This document shows positions 26,294 through 35,113 of a stretch of DNA of 64,000 bases, in pieces. The notes beneath the pieces are model-generated. The model ran no database searches. It saw nothing but the letters and a program-made list of their open reading frames with translations, and was not told the DNA's origin. This DNA comes from Desulfobulbaceae bacterium (GTDB taxonomy: Bacteria; Desulfobacterota; Desulfobulbia; Desulfobulbales; Desulfobulbaceae), in contig JAAYIE010000084.1 of assembly GCA_012744275.1 (NCBI GenBank), forward strand, positions 1 to 64,000, read 5' to 3'. Position 1 is the first letter of the stretch; the number at the start of each line of letters is the position of its first letter. The position numbers and the translations under genes are program-made.

Positions 26294-27229
26294 ATGCGAC
26301 GACGAGACATCTTGAGGGCCATAGCCTTAGGCGGTGCTGCTGTTGTGATCCGTCCCTTTGGTAACTTTGATGTGCTGGCGCAAACCGGCAGTGGCGCTGC
26401 CTCCGGTAGTGCCGATCTGGTGGCTGCCCTGGGTGGCGATCCTGCCGAAATGCTGCGCCAAGCCCTGCTTGAACTGGGTGGTATCGAGCGTTTTGTGCAC
26501 AAGGGAAACCGGGTAGTCATCAAGCCCAATATCGGCTGGGACAACACCCCGGAGGAGGCTGGCAATTCCAATCCGGAACTGGTGGCGGCCCTGGTGCGCC
26601 ACTGCCTGGGGGCCGGAGCTGCCAAGGTGAGTGTACTTGATCACACCTGTGATCAGTGGAAGGCATGCTACATGAACAGCGGCATTGAACAGGCGGTGAA
26701 AGCGGCCGGCGGGGAAATGCTGTCTGCCGACAACCGGAGCAGTTATCAGCAAGTAGATCTGCCCAGGGGCAAGATCTTGAAAAATGCCCAGATCCACAAG
26801 GCCATTCTGGAGAGCGATGCCTGGTTTAACGTGCCTGTTTTGAAATCCCACGGTGGTACCGGGATGACTGTATCCATGAAAAATCTGATGGGCATTGTTT
26901 GGGACCGAGGCTTTTTTCACTGGAACGATCTGCACCAGTGCATTGCCGACATCTGCACCCTGCCCAAGCCACCGGTTCTGAATATTGTTGATGCCTACCG
27001 CATTCTGGTCAAAGGCGGCCCGCGTGGTGGCCGTGGCAAGGAGGTGGTGGTGGCCAAGGGTTTGTTTGCCTCGACCGACATGGTGGCGGTGGATACAGCT
27101 GCTATCCGCTTCTTTAACCAGCTGCGTGCCATGCCCCTGGAAAGTATCGGCTATCTGAGTAAGGGGGAAGAACTGTCGGTGGGCACAACACATTTGGACA
27201 GCCTGGCTGTTAAGCGGCTTAAAATTTGA
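26294..27229 (+). CDS. DUF362 protein with twin-arginine signal
   Basis: A 311-residue product with GGGAGG about 9 nt upstream of ATG. It begins MRRRDILRAIALGGAAVVI, a Tat-type signal, then has a DUF362 domain with NRVVIKPNIGWDN, VPVLKSHGGTGMTVSMKNLMG and ADICTLPKPPVLNIVDAYR. DUF362 proteins are common in anaerobes near ferredoxin-type genes and have no settled reaction. The export signal suggests a folded, perhaps cofactor-bearing protein. The next gene encodes a membrane polyferredoxin, which is probably its redox partner (inference). A dispersed repeat separates the two. Confidence 0.87.
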   Translation: MRRRDILRAIALGGAAVVIRPFGNFDVLAQTGSGAASGSADLVAALGGDPAEMLRQALLELGGIERFVHKGNRVVIKPNIGWDNTPEEAGNSNPELVAALVRHCLGAGAAKVSVLDHTCDQWKACYMNSGIEQAVKAAGGEMLSADNRSSYQQVDLPRGKILKNAQIHKAILESDAWFNVPVLKSHGGTGMTVSMKNLMGIVWDRGFFHWNDLHQCIADICTLPKPPVLNIVDAYRILVKGGPRGGRGKEVVVAKGLFASTDMVAVDTAAIRFFNQLRAMPLESIGYLSKGEELSVGTTHLDSLAVKRLKI

Positions 27230-27247
27230 AAGCAATGCTCCATAGTA

Positions 27248-27345
27248 ATTCCCAGTTTCAGTTTAAAGATGTTCTCAAGGGGGCAAGACAAATACGATGC
27301 AGGCGTACATAGAGAGATGTTCTGCAGTATTTTTCGATGCCAACA
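27248..27345 (+). repeat. Dispersed intergenic repeat, copy B
   Basis: It begins ATTCCCAGTTTCAGTTTAAA, continues GATGTTCTCAAGGGGG (shared exactly with copy F), and has the core ATACGATGCAGGCGTACAT. It starts 18 bp after the DUF362 stop. Its right end is unclear and may reach into the first codons of the next gene. Confidence 0.65.
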
Positions 27346-27368
27346 CTTAAGGGCGCTTGAAAAGAGAA

Positions 27369-28985
27369 ATGTGGAAATGGAATAGCAGGTTGTTTCTGTT
27401 CGTTCGCAGGTTCTGCGCCGCTGCTGTCTTTCTGCTCCTGAGCCTGCTCTTTATAAGCACCAGCAGCGTTTTCTTGCAAGCAGCGCAATGCGTGGCAGCC
27501 CTTCAGATTATACCAGCGCTGATGACCGCCTCCTGGCTGGGCCTGATTTTGCTGGCACTGGCCACGCTGCTGTTCGGCAGGGCCTACTGCTCCTTTTTCT
27601 GCCCCTTGGGTATCCTGCAGGACCTGCTGGCTCGTCTCTTTGCCAGGAGAAAAAGAAAGCACCGTCACTTCCGCCCGCCTGCAAAGCTTATGCGGCCGGT
27701 CATTGCTGTCTTCTTTGCGGCCGCCCTTGCCTTTGGCAACACCGTTCTGGTGACTCTGCTGGACCCCTACAGCCTGTACGGCATTATGGCCGTGAATCTT
27801 TTCAAACAAGGCTGGACAGCGCTGAATAACGCTTTGGTACAATACAGCTGGTTTGCCTCGCTTTTTGTCTTGTATCCTTTACCCTACTCCAACCTGACAA
27901 TTGTCTCCTTCCTGACGGCGCTGGCACTGCTGGCTTTTTTTATGGTTTTCGTGCTGCTGCGTGGGCGTGAATACTGCAGCAGTATCTGTCCGGTGGGTAC
28001 AGTGCTGGGCTGGCTGGGACGTTACGCTCTTTTTCGTGTTCGTTTTGAAGCAAACCAATGCACACACTGCCGCCGTTGTGAACAGGTATGCAAAACCTCG
28101 TGCATTGATAGTGGTGCTCTGCAAATTGATTACAGCCGCTGTGTGCTCTGCTTTAATTGCCTGCCGGTCTGCAGCCATAATGCGGTCCACTACGGTTTGT
28201 CAAAGCTCGCAAGCAAGGCAGGCCATGATTCCACGTGCTATCCTGTTGGCAAAGAGAAGACAGAACAGGTGGAAGATGATAAAGTTGTGCTGGTGGGTAT
28301 AAACGCAGACCGGCGGCGCTTTGTGGGGCTGCACCTGGCAGTACTGGCGGCGATATCAGGCGTGGGCGTTCCTCTGTTCGCGCAGGCCAGAAAGGTGCAT
28401 GCCCGCGCTACAGAAAAAGAGGCGCAGGTAGCCCTTACTCCACCCGGCTCCCGTTCACGCGCTCATTTTATCCGTCACTGCACCGCCTGTCAGCTCTGCG
28501 TAGCCCGTTGCCCCACCCGGGTGCTCCGACCTTCCCTGGGCGAGTATGGGCTATTACAGATTTTGCAACCTCGGATGGATTTTGGGCTGGGGTACTGCAA
28601 CTATGACTGTGTGATCTGTTCTGAGCTCTGTCCCAGCGGCGCGATTTTACCGCTGAGCATTCAGGAAAAACACGAAACCCAAACGGGAAACGTGCATTTT
28701 ATTCAGCATCTCTGTGTGGTGGAAAGTAAACTGCAGAGTTGCGGCGCCTGTGCCGAGCACTGCCCAAGCCTGGCTGTAAAAATGGTAACCTACAATAAAG
28801 CGCCCCATCTCACCATTCCGGAAATCACGCCGGACCTCTGCGTGGGCTGTGGCGCCTGCGAACACGCCTGTCCGGTGCTGCCAGACAAGGCCATTTATGT
28901 GCAGGGTTTACTCAGACACCAAAAGGCCCGCATACTGCCCAGGGGGCAGCAAATTCACCGGCAGATGGATAGCTTTGGGTTTTAG
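27369..28985 (+). CDS. Membrane polyferredoxin (NapH-like domain fused to multi-cluster ferredoxin)
   Basis: The ATG at 27369 gives 538 residues. The N-terminal half is NapH-like, with several transmembrane helices and the paired motifs YCSFFCPLGILQ and YCSSICPVGTVLG. It is followed by ferredoxin sites CTHCRRCEQVCKTSC and CVLCFNCLPVCS, a hydrophobic or signal-like segment near 325-345, then further clusters CTACQLCVARCP, CVICSELCP, CGACAEHCP and CVGCGACEHACP. The last part resembles NapG/ferredoxin modules, so this looks like a NapH-NapG fusion. It probably links the quinone pool to an exported redox partner, likely the DUF362 protein upstream. Confidence 0.85.
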   Translation: MWKWNSRLFLFVRRFCAAAVFLLLSLLFISTSSVFLQAAQCVAALQIIPALMTASWLGLILLALATLLFGRAYCSFFCPLGILQDLLARLFARRKRKHRHFRPPAKLMRPVIAVFFAAALAFGNTVLVTLLDPYSLYGIMAVNLFKQGWTALNNALVQYSWFASLFVLYPLPYSNLTIVSFLTALALLAFFMVFVLLRGREYCSSICPVGTVLGWLGRYALFRVRFEANQCTHCRRCEQVCKTSCIDSGALQIDYSRCVLCFNCLPVCSHNAVHYGLSKLASKAGHDSTCYPVGKEKTEQVEDDKVVLVGINADRRRFVGLHLAVLAAISGVGVPLFAQARKVHARATEKEAQVALTPPGSRSRAHFIRHCTACQLCVARCPTRVLRPSLGEYGLLQILQPRMDFGLGYCNYDCVICSELCPSGAILPLSIQEKHETQTGNVHFIQHLCVVESKLQSCGACAEHCPSLAVKMVTYNKAPHLTIPEITPDLCVGCGACEHACPVLPDKAIYVQGLLRHQKARILPRGQQIHRQMDSFGF

Positions 28986-28992
28986 GGAGGAC

Positions 28993-29124
28993 AGCCCCAG
29001 TTCCAGATAATGACGCCTAGCAAGGAGACAAGAAAAATACGACGCAGGCGTGCATTGTGGCGCGTTTTGCAGAGGAAATCCGTTGCCGGCATATTGCGCG
29101 CTTTGATCTTGAGCTGGAATTATC
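28993..29124 (+). repeat. Dispersed intergenic repeat, copy C
   Basis: It begins CCCAGTTCCAGATAATGACG, has the core ATACGACGCAGGCGTGCAT, and ends GCGCTTTGATCTTGAGCTGG AAT. It starts 7 bp after the polyferredoxin stop and touches the stop codon of the convergent uup gene, so it forms the whole gap. Confidence 0.7.
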
Positions 29125-30988
29125 CGTTTTTTCGTTCTTCTAGCGTACTCCAGCGCTGGTACAGGCCTTCCACTTTGGCGCTGAGTTCCTCTTGCCGCTG
29201 CCAGCATTCTGCCAAACTTGCTGCATCGGCCATAATTGCAGGATCGGCCATCCGTGTCTGCACCTCTGTGAGTTCAGCCTCGGCAGCAAGGATGCGCTCC
29301 TCCATCTGATCGTATTCCCGCTGCTCCATGTAGGAGAGTTTGCCGGGCTTTGGCCTGGTTGCTGTCTGCACTGTGCGATCAGGAGCGTTTTCTTTAGCCG
29401 CCTGCTCCTGCCTGGCCTGCTTTGTCTGTTCTGCATCCAGCCATTCCAGCCATTGATCGCAGTCGGCAAAGTAGGCGGTCTGGCCCAGCCCGTCGAAACC
29501 AAGAATATGGGTGCAGAGCCGGTCGAGCAGGTAACGATCATGGGTGACCAGCACCACGGCCCCGGGAAATTCGTTCAGGCTTTCCTCCAGCACATCCAGG
29601 GCGGGAATATCCAGATCGTTGGTGGGTTCATCCAATAGTAGTATATCTGCGGGACGTTGCATGAGCCGGGCTAGAAGAATGCGGGCCTGCTCGCCGCCGG
29701 AGAGGCGGGAAACCGGGGTTTCCAGTTGATCAGGCCGGAAGAGGAAGCGTTTTGCCCAGCCGGCCACATGCACGCTGCGGTTCTGGTAAAGCACACTGTC
29801 ACCATCCGGAGCCAGGGCCCGGCGCAGACTCTGGTCAGTGTCAAGCTGTTCTCGCCTTTGATCAAAGCTGACCAGGCGAATATCGTCGGCCAGGCGAATG
29901 GTGCCGTGGTCAGGCCTGATTTCCGGCTCATCCTCCACGCTGGCTGCCAAAATGCGCATCAGGGTGGATTTACCGCAGCCGTTGTTACCAACCAGACCCA
30001 GGCACAGGCCCGGAGCAAGGAGAATATCCACCCCGGAGAAGAGGTGTCGTTCTCCAAAGGATTTGGCCAGGCCTTGGGCTTCAAGCAGTTTTTTCGTTTT
30101 GCGTTCTGTACCGTCAAAGCGGATGCCCGCCTGGCCCAAGGCGCGGTTTCGACTTTGTAGCTCGCCTAGTTCGTCCTGCAAATGGCCAGCAGCATCAATG
30201 CGATATTTGGCTTTGGTAGTACGGGCCTTGGGGCCCCGACGTAGCCATTCGGTTTCGCGGCGCATTTTGTTGGCCAGCCGCTCTTCCAGTTGCTGCCGCT
30301 GGAGCAGATACTCGGCCCTTTTTTCTACAAAGTCGGCATAAGTACCCTGTACCTGCAATGAACCCTGCGGATACACCGCAGAGAGTTCCACCACCCGGTT
30401 GACTGTACTTTCGAGAAAGCGGCGGTCATGGCTGACCAGAAGACAGGCAGCCGGGCTGTCCGGCCAGTTGGCTGTGAGGAGTTTCTCCAGCCAGAGGATA
30501 CCGGCAATATCAAGGTGGTTGGTGGGTTCGTCCAGGATCAGCAAATCCGGCGCATTCAAGAGGGCCCGACACAGGGCCAGTCGCTTGCGCCAACCGCCGG
30601 AAAGACGCACCACCTTTTGCTGAGGATCATCAAATTCAGCACGGCTGAGCAGGGTGTGCACCCGGGTATAGAGTTCTGTTTCCGTAATCCTGCCGCTGTT
30701 GGCTTCGTCTTGCCCGGCCTGAACCAGGTTAGCATACAGACTCTTGCCCTCATCAAAAGTGTCTTCCTGAGCCAGATAACCGATGCGTGCTCCCCTTTGC
30801 AAGGTGAAGCTGCCACTGTCCGGTTGCTCCAGGTTGCAGAGAATTTTCAGCAGGGTGGATTTGCCCGAACCGTTGGGGCCAATCAGGCCGATCCGTTCCC
30901 CTGGTTCAACATTGAACTGCACATTGCTAAATAACTGCTGCGCGCCAAAGGCCTTGCTCAGACCTTGAACCTGCAGGAGTGCACACAT
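29120..30988 (-). CDS. uup: ABC-F family ATPase, Uup-like
   Basis: A 622-residue soluble protein with two ABC ATPase domains and no membrane segments. Domain 1 has GPNGSGKST, LSGGWRKRLALCRALL and LLILDEPTNHLDI. Domain 2 has GNNGCGKST, LSGGEQARILLARLM and LLLDEPTNDLDI. A charged P-site linker with RRGPKARTTKAKYRI joins them. A C-terminal coiled coil of about 70 residues (EYDQMEERILAAEAELTEVQ onwards) is the feature that points to Uup rather than EttA. ABC-F proteins act on ribosomes; Uup also affects DNA branch stability and precise excision of transposons in E. coli. Confidence 0.93.
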   Translation of the reverse strand: MCALLQVQGLSKAFGAQQLFSNVQFNVEPGERIGLIGPNGSGKSTLLKILCNLEQPDSGSFTLQRGARIGYLAQEDTFDEGKSLYANLVQAGQDEANSGRITETELYTRVHTLLSRAEFDDPQQKVVRLSGGWRKRLALCRALLNAPDLLILDEPTNHLDIAGILWLEKLLTANWPDSPAACLLVSHDRRFLESTVNRVVELSAVYPQGSLQVQGTYADFVEKRAEYLLQRQQLEERLANKMRRETEWLRRGPKARTTKAKYRIDAAGHLQDELGELQSRNRALGQAGIRFDGTERKTKKLLEAQGLAKSFGERHLFSGVDILLAPGLCLGLVGNNGCGKSTLMRILAASVEDEPEIRPDHGTIRLADDIRLVSFDQRREQLDTDQSLRRALAPDGDSVLYQNRSVHVAGWAKRFLFRPDQLETPVSRLSGGEQARILLARLMQRPADILLLDEPTNDLDIPALDVLEESLNEFPGAVVLVTHDRYLLDRLCTHILGFDGLGQTAYFADCDQWLEWLDAEQTKQARQEQAAKENAPDRTVQTATRPKPGKLSYMEQREYDQMEERILAAEAELTEVQTRMADPAIMADAASLAECWQRQEELSAKVEGLYQRWSTLEERKNG

Positions 30989-31036
30989 ACGGATAGTCCC
31001 TTCTTTTTTGATAACGCTTTTGGGCTGAACAGATCA

Positions 31037-32131
31037 TTAGCTGCTCAGGGTAACGGCATCAGCCCTGGGATAGGAGCCCAAGAGCTCGAAGTAGGCGCAG
31101 ATCTGCCGCAGAATATTGCAGGCCTCGTAAATGGCCGGATCATCAATGTGGCCGATCATATCGAGAAAAAACATGTACTTCCAGACTTTATCCTTGGTGG
31201 GGCGTGATTCCAGTTTGGCCAGGTCGATATTCTTGGCCGAAAGGATGGTGAGGATTTCGTTGAGCGCACCTGGCCGGTTTATCAGACCAATGAGGACGGA
31301 GGTTTTGTCGCTGCCGCTTTTGGAAGGAGATTTTTTTCCGAGTACCAAAAAACGGGTGGTATTGCCTTGAAAGTCTTCAATGCCTTTAACCACCACCTGT
31401 AACTGATAGGTGGTAATGGCAAGCGAGCCGGCGATGGCACCGATGCTTGGGTCTTCAGCCGCCATTTTGGCCGCGGCTGCGGTAGAAAAGACCGGCAGGG
31501 TAGGGGTGTCCGGCAGGTGCTTGCGCAGCCATTGTCGGCACTGCGCCAGAGATTGGGCGTGGGAAGCCACGGTTGTAATGTCTTCGATATTACCCGAGCG
31601 ATTGACCAGATTGTGACTGATGGGCAGTTCTATTTCGCCGCAAATTTGCACTTTGTAGATAAGAAAGGAATCAAGCGAATAGGTGACCGCACCCTCAACG
31701 GAGTTTTCCACCGGAATGATGCCATACTGCACCCGTTCACGCTCCACCTCCTGAAAGACCTCGGCAATGGATTCCATGGGCATATAATCGGCGCTCTGGC
31801 CAAAATACTTGACTCCGGCCAAGTGGGTATAGGTGGCTTCCGGACCCAGGTAGGCTACAATCGCTTTACGTTGCGACAGGCGGCAGGAGGTGATTATTTC
31901 GTGGAAGATGGAGTAGAGTGCCTTAGGTGGAAAAACATCCTTGTTATTCCGCCTGAGCCGTTCGTAAATTTCCAGCTCACGCTGCGGATCCCACTTGGCG
32001 CGCTTGGTCTCGCTTTTCAGTTTGCCGATGGTCTTGGCGCATTCCAATCGTTCTTTCAGCAGTTCCAGCATGGTGTCATCAATTTCGTCGATACGCTGGC
32101 GCACTTCGGCAATACTGTGCTTTTTTTCCAT
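31037..32131 (-). CDS. pheA: Bifunctional chorismate mutase/prephenate dehydratase (P-protein)
   Basis: The ATG at 32131 gives 364 residues; an upstream extension is not conserved in type. Residues 1-85 are an AroQ chorismate mutase (IDEIDDTMLELLKERLECAK). About 95-270 is prephenate dehydratase, with AYLGPEATYTHLA, IPVENSVEGAV and GNTTRFLVLGKK. About 285-360 is an ACT domain with the ESRP motif (LESRPTKDKVWKYMFFLD) that binds phenylalanine. It makes phenylpyruvate from chorismate and is normally feedback-inhibited by phenylalanine. A dispersed repeat sits upstream in the divergent promoter region. Confidence 0.96.
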   Translation of the reverse strand: MEKKHSIAEVRQRIDEIDDTMLELLKERLECAKTIGKLKSETKRAKWDPQRELEIYERLRRNNKDVFPPKALYSIFHEIITSCRLSQRKAIVAYLGPEATYTHLAGVKYFGQSADYMPMESIAEVFQEVERERVQYGIIPVENSVEGAVTYSLDSFLIYKVQICGEIELPISHNLVNRSGNIEDITTVASHAQSLAQCRQWLRKHLPDTPTLPVFSTAAAAKMAAEDPSIGAIAGSLAITTYQLQVVVKGIEDFQGNTTRFLVLGKKSPSKSGSDKTSVLIGLINRPGALNEILTILSAKNIDLAKLESRPTKDKVWKYMFFLDMIGHIDDPAIYEACNILRQICAYFELLGSYPRADAVTLSS

Positions 32132-32326
32132 AATTTTAATAAAAAGAGATAGGTAGGGGTGAAGATTCTTTATTAAATTTTGATTATACCAGCCCAAATA
32201 ATGCAAGGGAAGGGGAAGAAAAGGTATACTCCTGCGTTAAACCAGGTAAGGGGCCAGAATTTGATTTTTAGATTGCGTTGTTTCCGTTCAAACAAAAGGC
32301 CTGTTTTCCCCTGCAGCTGTGAGATT

Positions 32327-32466
32327 GTTCCAATCCCATGTTAAAGGGCTCTTAAGGGCCTGGCCTTGGGATGGCCTTGGGAAATATTCCTCAACGTGCT
32401 GGTATGCACGCCTGCGTCTTATTTCCCTTATCCCTTTGGGGTATCTTTGATCTAGGATTGGAACTA
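32327..32466 (-). repeat. Dispersed intergenic repeat, copy D
   Basis: On the plus strand it runs from TTGTTCCAATCCCATGTTAA to ATCTTTGATCTAGGATTGG AA. The minus-strand core reads AATAAGACGCAGGCGTGCAT, nearly identical to copies B and C. It is the only copy lying between two divergent starts (pheA and the repeat-protein gene), so it may affect their promoters. Confidence 0.68.
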
Positions 32467-32507
32467 TATGGCTGAAATCAAATAAAAATCGAGGAAAAGG
32501 AGTCGTC

Positions 32508-33200
32508 ATGAAGTTGCAACATCTTGGCAGTGCAGTTCTGGTTGGTATCATCCTGTTGGCCGTATCTGTAGTCTATGCCGATGATCGTCCTTTATCAGGG
32601 GCTGTCGGAGCGATCACCATTGACGACAATGTGATCATTCCCAGCGGCACCACGGCTGTTCTCAACGGCACAAGCATCAGAGGTAATGTGCGCGTTATGG
32701 ACAACGCCCAACTCACCATGGTAGGCGCACGTGTTGATGGCGATGTGCAGGCCTACTCTGCCCGGTCGGTGGATTTGAGGCAAGGAACCCAAGTGCAGGG
32801 AAATGTACAGGGAGAAAACACCATTTCCGTGCTGGTTCGCGAAAACACCTCGGTAGGTGGCAATGTCCAGATCAAGGAGGCAAGGGCAGCTGCCTCACAA
32901 AATGGTCTTCTGGTAAGTGGATCCCAGGTAAAAGGTGATGTGCAGGCCGAAAAAAGCTCGGGTAAACTGACGACAACCGGCAATGCTATCGGAGGTAATC
33001 TGCAGTTCGTAGAAAATAAAACCGGTTCTTACACAATCAGCAACAACACCATTAACGGAGACCTGCAGTTTTTCAAAAACAGAGGCTCTGGCACAATCAC
33101 CGGCAATCACATCAAGGGCAATCTGCAGAGCAAGGAAAACAGCACTGCCCCTGCCGTACAAAACAATCAGGTACAAGGGGATACTGAAATAGAAGGGTGA
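32508..33200 (+). CDS. Secreted repeat protein, probable right-handed beta-helix
   Basis: A 230-residue product with AAAGGAG about 6 nt before ATG. It has a signal peptide (LGSAVLVGIILLAVSVVYA) and then about nine turns of a roughly 18-22-residue repeat built on Gly-Asn/Asp-Val/Leu-Gln: GNVRV, GDVQA, GNVQG, GNVQI, GDVQA, GNLQF, GDLQF, GNLQS, GDTEI. The regular G-N/D-hydrophobic-Q spacing suggests a beta-solenoid similar in principle to bactofilin or polymer-forming proteins. There are no cysteines and no catalytic motif. It may be a periplasmic or surface scaffold, but that is an inference from the repeat alone. A terminator follows. Confidence 0.75.
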   Translation: MKLQHLGSAVLVGIILLAVSVVYADDRPLSGAVGAITIDDNVIIPSGTTAVLNGTSIRGNVRVMDNAQLTMVGARVDGDVQAYSARSVDLRQGTQVQGNVQGENTISVLVRENTSVGGNVQIKEARAAASQNGLLVSGSQVKGDVQAEKSSGKLTTTGNAIGGNLQFVENKTGSYTISNNTINGDLQFFKNRGSGTITGNHIKGNLQSKENSTAPAVQNNQVQGDTEIEG

Positions 33201-33237
33201 TAGTTCCGGCTTACCCGTAATTTTTTACAGTAATCCA

Positions 33238-33270
33238 GCCACACAGCCATAATGACTGTGTGGCTTTTTT
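33238..33270 (+). terminator. Intrinsic terminator after the repeat-protein gene
   Basis: GCCACACAG pairs with CTGTGTGGC (9 bp, 9-nt loop) and is followed directly by six T residues. Confidence 0.9.
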
Positions 33271-33407
33271 GGTGGGAACAAGCTGCAAGGGAAGCGACTG
33301 CTTAAACGGCCCTGCGCACGCGCTTTATGAGCTGGTGCACGTGATACTTCCGTGATACCTTTCAAGAAGGCCTTAAAAGACAAGTGACTGGTAATGTTGG
33401 GAAATGC

Positions 33408-33485
<78 letters not shown>

Positions 33486-33665
33486 AAACGTGGCTCCGGC
33501 CCTAACACACAGGCCGGATACAAAAAAATTCTTGTTACCATTGTAGCTGTCCCGTATATACCGTTCTCTTTTGTTCGTCAACATATTCCGGCAAACTCGG
33601 CTTGGGCTCTGCTCCGGTGAAGCATGGGCAGCAGGCGGTTTTTGTCGTGCATTCAAGGAAGTAGC

Positions 33666-34418
33666 ATGCGGCGTTTCTATCTTTCCCCCGAATTTCTTCC
33701 CGTACCCGGGCAGAGCACGATTGATCTTGTGGGCGAACAGGCCCGTCACTTGGCCCAAGTGCTGCGTCTGGGTAAAGGAGAAGAGGTCGAGTTTTTTGAC
33801 GGCCTTGGCCAGATTTTAACTGTCCGCCTTCTGGCAGTGGAGCCGGGTCGCATTAGCACGCGTGTTGTGTCGCGCCGCCGGGAGGCAGTTGCTGCCCATC
33901 CTCAGCTGGTCCTTGTCCAGGCTTTACTCAAGGGCAATAAGATGGATTTGTTAGTGCAGAAGGCTAACGAACTTGGAGTGCAGGCGCTGCTGCCGCTGGT
34001 GAGCAGGTTCTGCGAAAAACGGAGCAGCAGCGAGGCTGCGGCTGCCCGTTGGCAGCGCATTGTTATCGAATCTTGCAAGCAGTGTCAACGGGCTGTACCC
34101 ATGCAGATTGGGTCAGTACAGCCGCCACTACTCCTGGGTGAAACGGACTTTTCCTGGGCAGGCTTGCGCCTGGTGGCCTGGGAGGACGAAAGGAAAGCAG
34201 ATTTGCCCTTGAATGCACTCAAAGAGAACACCGGGCCGATCTGCCTGCTCATTGGACCAGAGGGTGGGCTGCATACAGATGAGCTGTCCTGGCTGCAGCA
34301 GCAGGATTTTCATGCCTTTTCCCTGGGGCCGCGTATTCTCAGGGCTGAGACCGCCGCCATTGCCGCCGTAGCCATTGTTCAGTACCTTTCAGGTGCGCTG
34401 CGGCCACAAATATGCTAG
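33666..34418 (+). CDS. rsmE: 16S rRNA (uracil-1498-N3)-methyltransferase RsmE
   Basis: The ATG at 33666 follows AAGGAAG and gives 250 residues. The N-terminal PUA-like part is MRRFYLSPEFLP and EQARHLAQVLRLGKGEEVEFFDG. The SPOUT methyltransferase part has LVQALLKGNKMDLLVQKANELGV (family hallmark KxxKxxxxxxKxxELGV), a CKQCQR segment, LLIGPEGGLHTDE, and LGPRILRAETAAIAAV. It methylates U1498 of 16S rRNA. A dispersed repeat starts 8 bp after the stop. Dtd follows in the same direction. Confidence 0.95.
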   Translation: MRRFYLSPEFLPVPGQSTIDLVGEQARHLAQVLRLGKGEEVEFFDGLGQILTVRLLAVEPGRISTRVVSRRREAVAAHPQLVLVQALLKGNKMDLLVQKANELGVQALLPLVSRFCEKRSSSEAAAARWQRIVIESCKQCQRAVPMQIGSVQPPLLLGETDFSWAGLRLVAWEDERKADLPLNALKENTGPICLLIGPEGGLHTDELSWLQQQDFHAFSLGPRILRAETAAIAAVAIVQYLSGALRPQIC

Positions 34419-34426
34419 AGCCTTAC

Positions 34427-34551
34427 ATCCAATTCCATATTGAAGCGCTCCCTGCGTGGCATCGGGCTAATGCTCCGCGATGCATGTGATTATGCGTCTA
34501 CATCGCATGTACCTTGCCTCCTAAGCACCTTTGATCTGGAATCGAAATTGC
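34427..34551 (-). repeat. Dispersed intergenic repeat, copy E
   Basis: On the plus strand it starts ATCCAATTCCATATTGAAGC and ends CACCTTTGATCTGGAATCGA, near-inverted ends as in the other copies. The core is more diverged than in B-D but keeps GACGCA and the ACATGCAT segment. It starts just after the rsmE stop. Confidence 0.65.
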
Positions 34552-34648
34552 TGAGTGGGTGAGTTTATCTTCTGTGCTCGGCTGATATTTCCCGAACATG
34601 GTCGCCATATAATTTCCCATAATTATTTAATTTTCAAAAAATAGAACA

Positions 34649-35098
34649 ATGCGGGCAGTGGTACAGCGGGTGAGTCAGGCGCAAGTGATGGTGGATGCCC
34701 TTCCCACTGGCAGCATTGCGCACGGTCTGGTGGTACTTCTGGGCGTGCATGCACGGGATACAGAGGCAGATGTCACCTGGATGGTGGACAAAGTTTTGCA
34801 TCTGCGTATTTTCTCTGATGATCAGGGTCTGATGAACCGCTCGCTTCTGGATACGGGTGGTGCGCTTTTAGTGGTTTCACAGTTCACCCTTTTGGGTGAT
34901 TGTCGCAAGGGGCGCCGGCCATCCTGGCACGATGCCGCACCACCGGATAAGGCCAAGGCCCTGTACGGTATTTTTTTAGAGCAATGCCGCCAACGGCAGG
35001 TTCCGCTGGCCAGCGGTGTCTTCCAGGCCATGATGCAGCTGAGCTTGTGCAACGACGGCCCGGTGACCATACTGCTCGATTCCCACAAAACCTTTTAA
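34649..35098 (+). CDS. dtd: D-aminoacyl-tRNA deacylase
   Basis: A 149-residue protein of normal DTD length. It begins MRAVVQRVSQAQVMVD, has VSQFTLLGDCRKGRRPSW (active-site SQFTL motif), and ends with the conserved NDGPVTILLDS containing the Gly-Pro motif. DTD removes D-amino acids, and also glycine mischarged on tRNA-Ala, from tRNA. The 230 bp upstream hold repeat copy E and an AT-rich stretch containing TATAAT (34608-34613), which may be part of a promoter. Confidence 0.96.
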   Translation: MRAVVQRVSQAQVMVDALPTGSIAHGLVVLLGVHARDTEADVTWMVDKVLHLRIFSDDQGLMNRSLLDTGGALLVVSQFTLLGDCRKGRRPSWHDAAPPDKAKALYGIFLEQCRQRQVPLASGVFQAMMQLSLCNDGPVTILLDSHKTF

Positions 35099-35113
35099 CT
35101 TCCTCTGCTCTTT

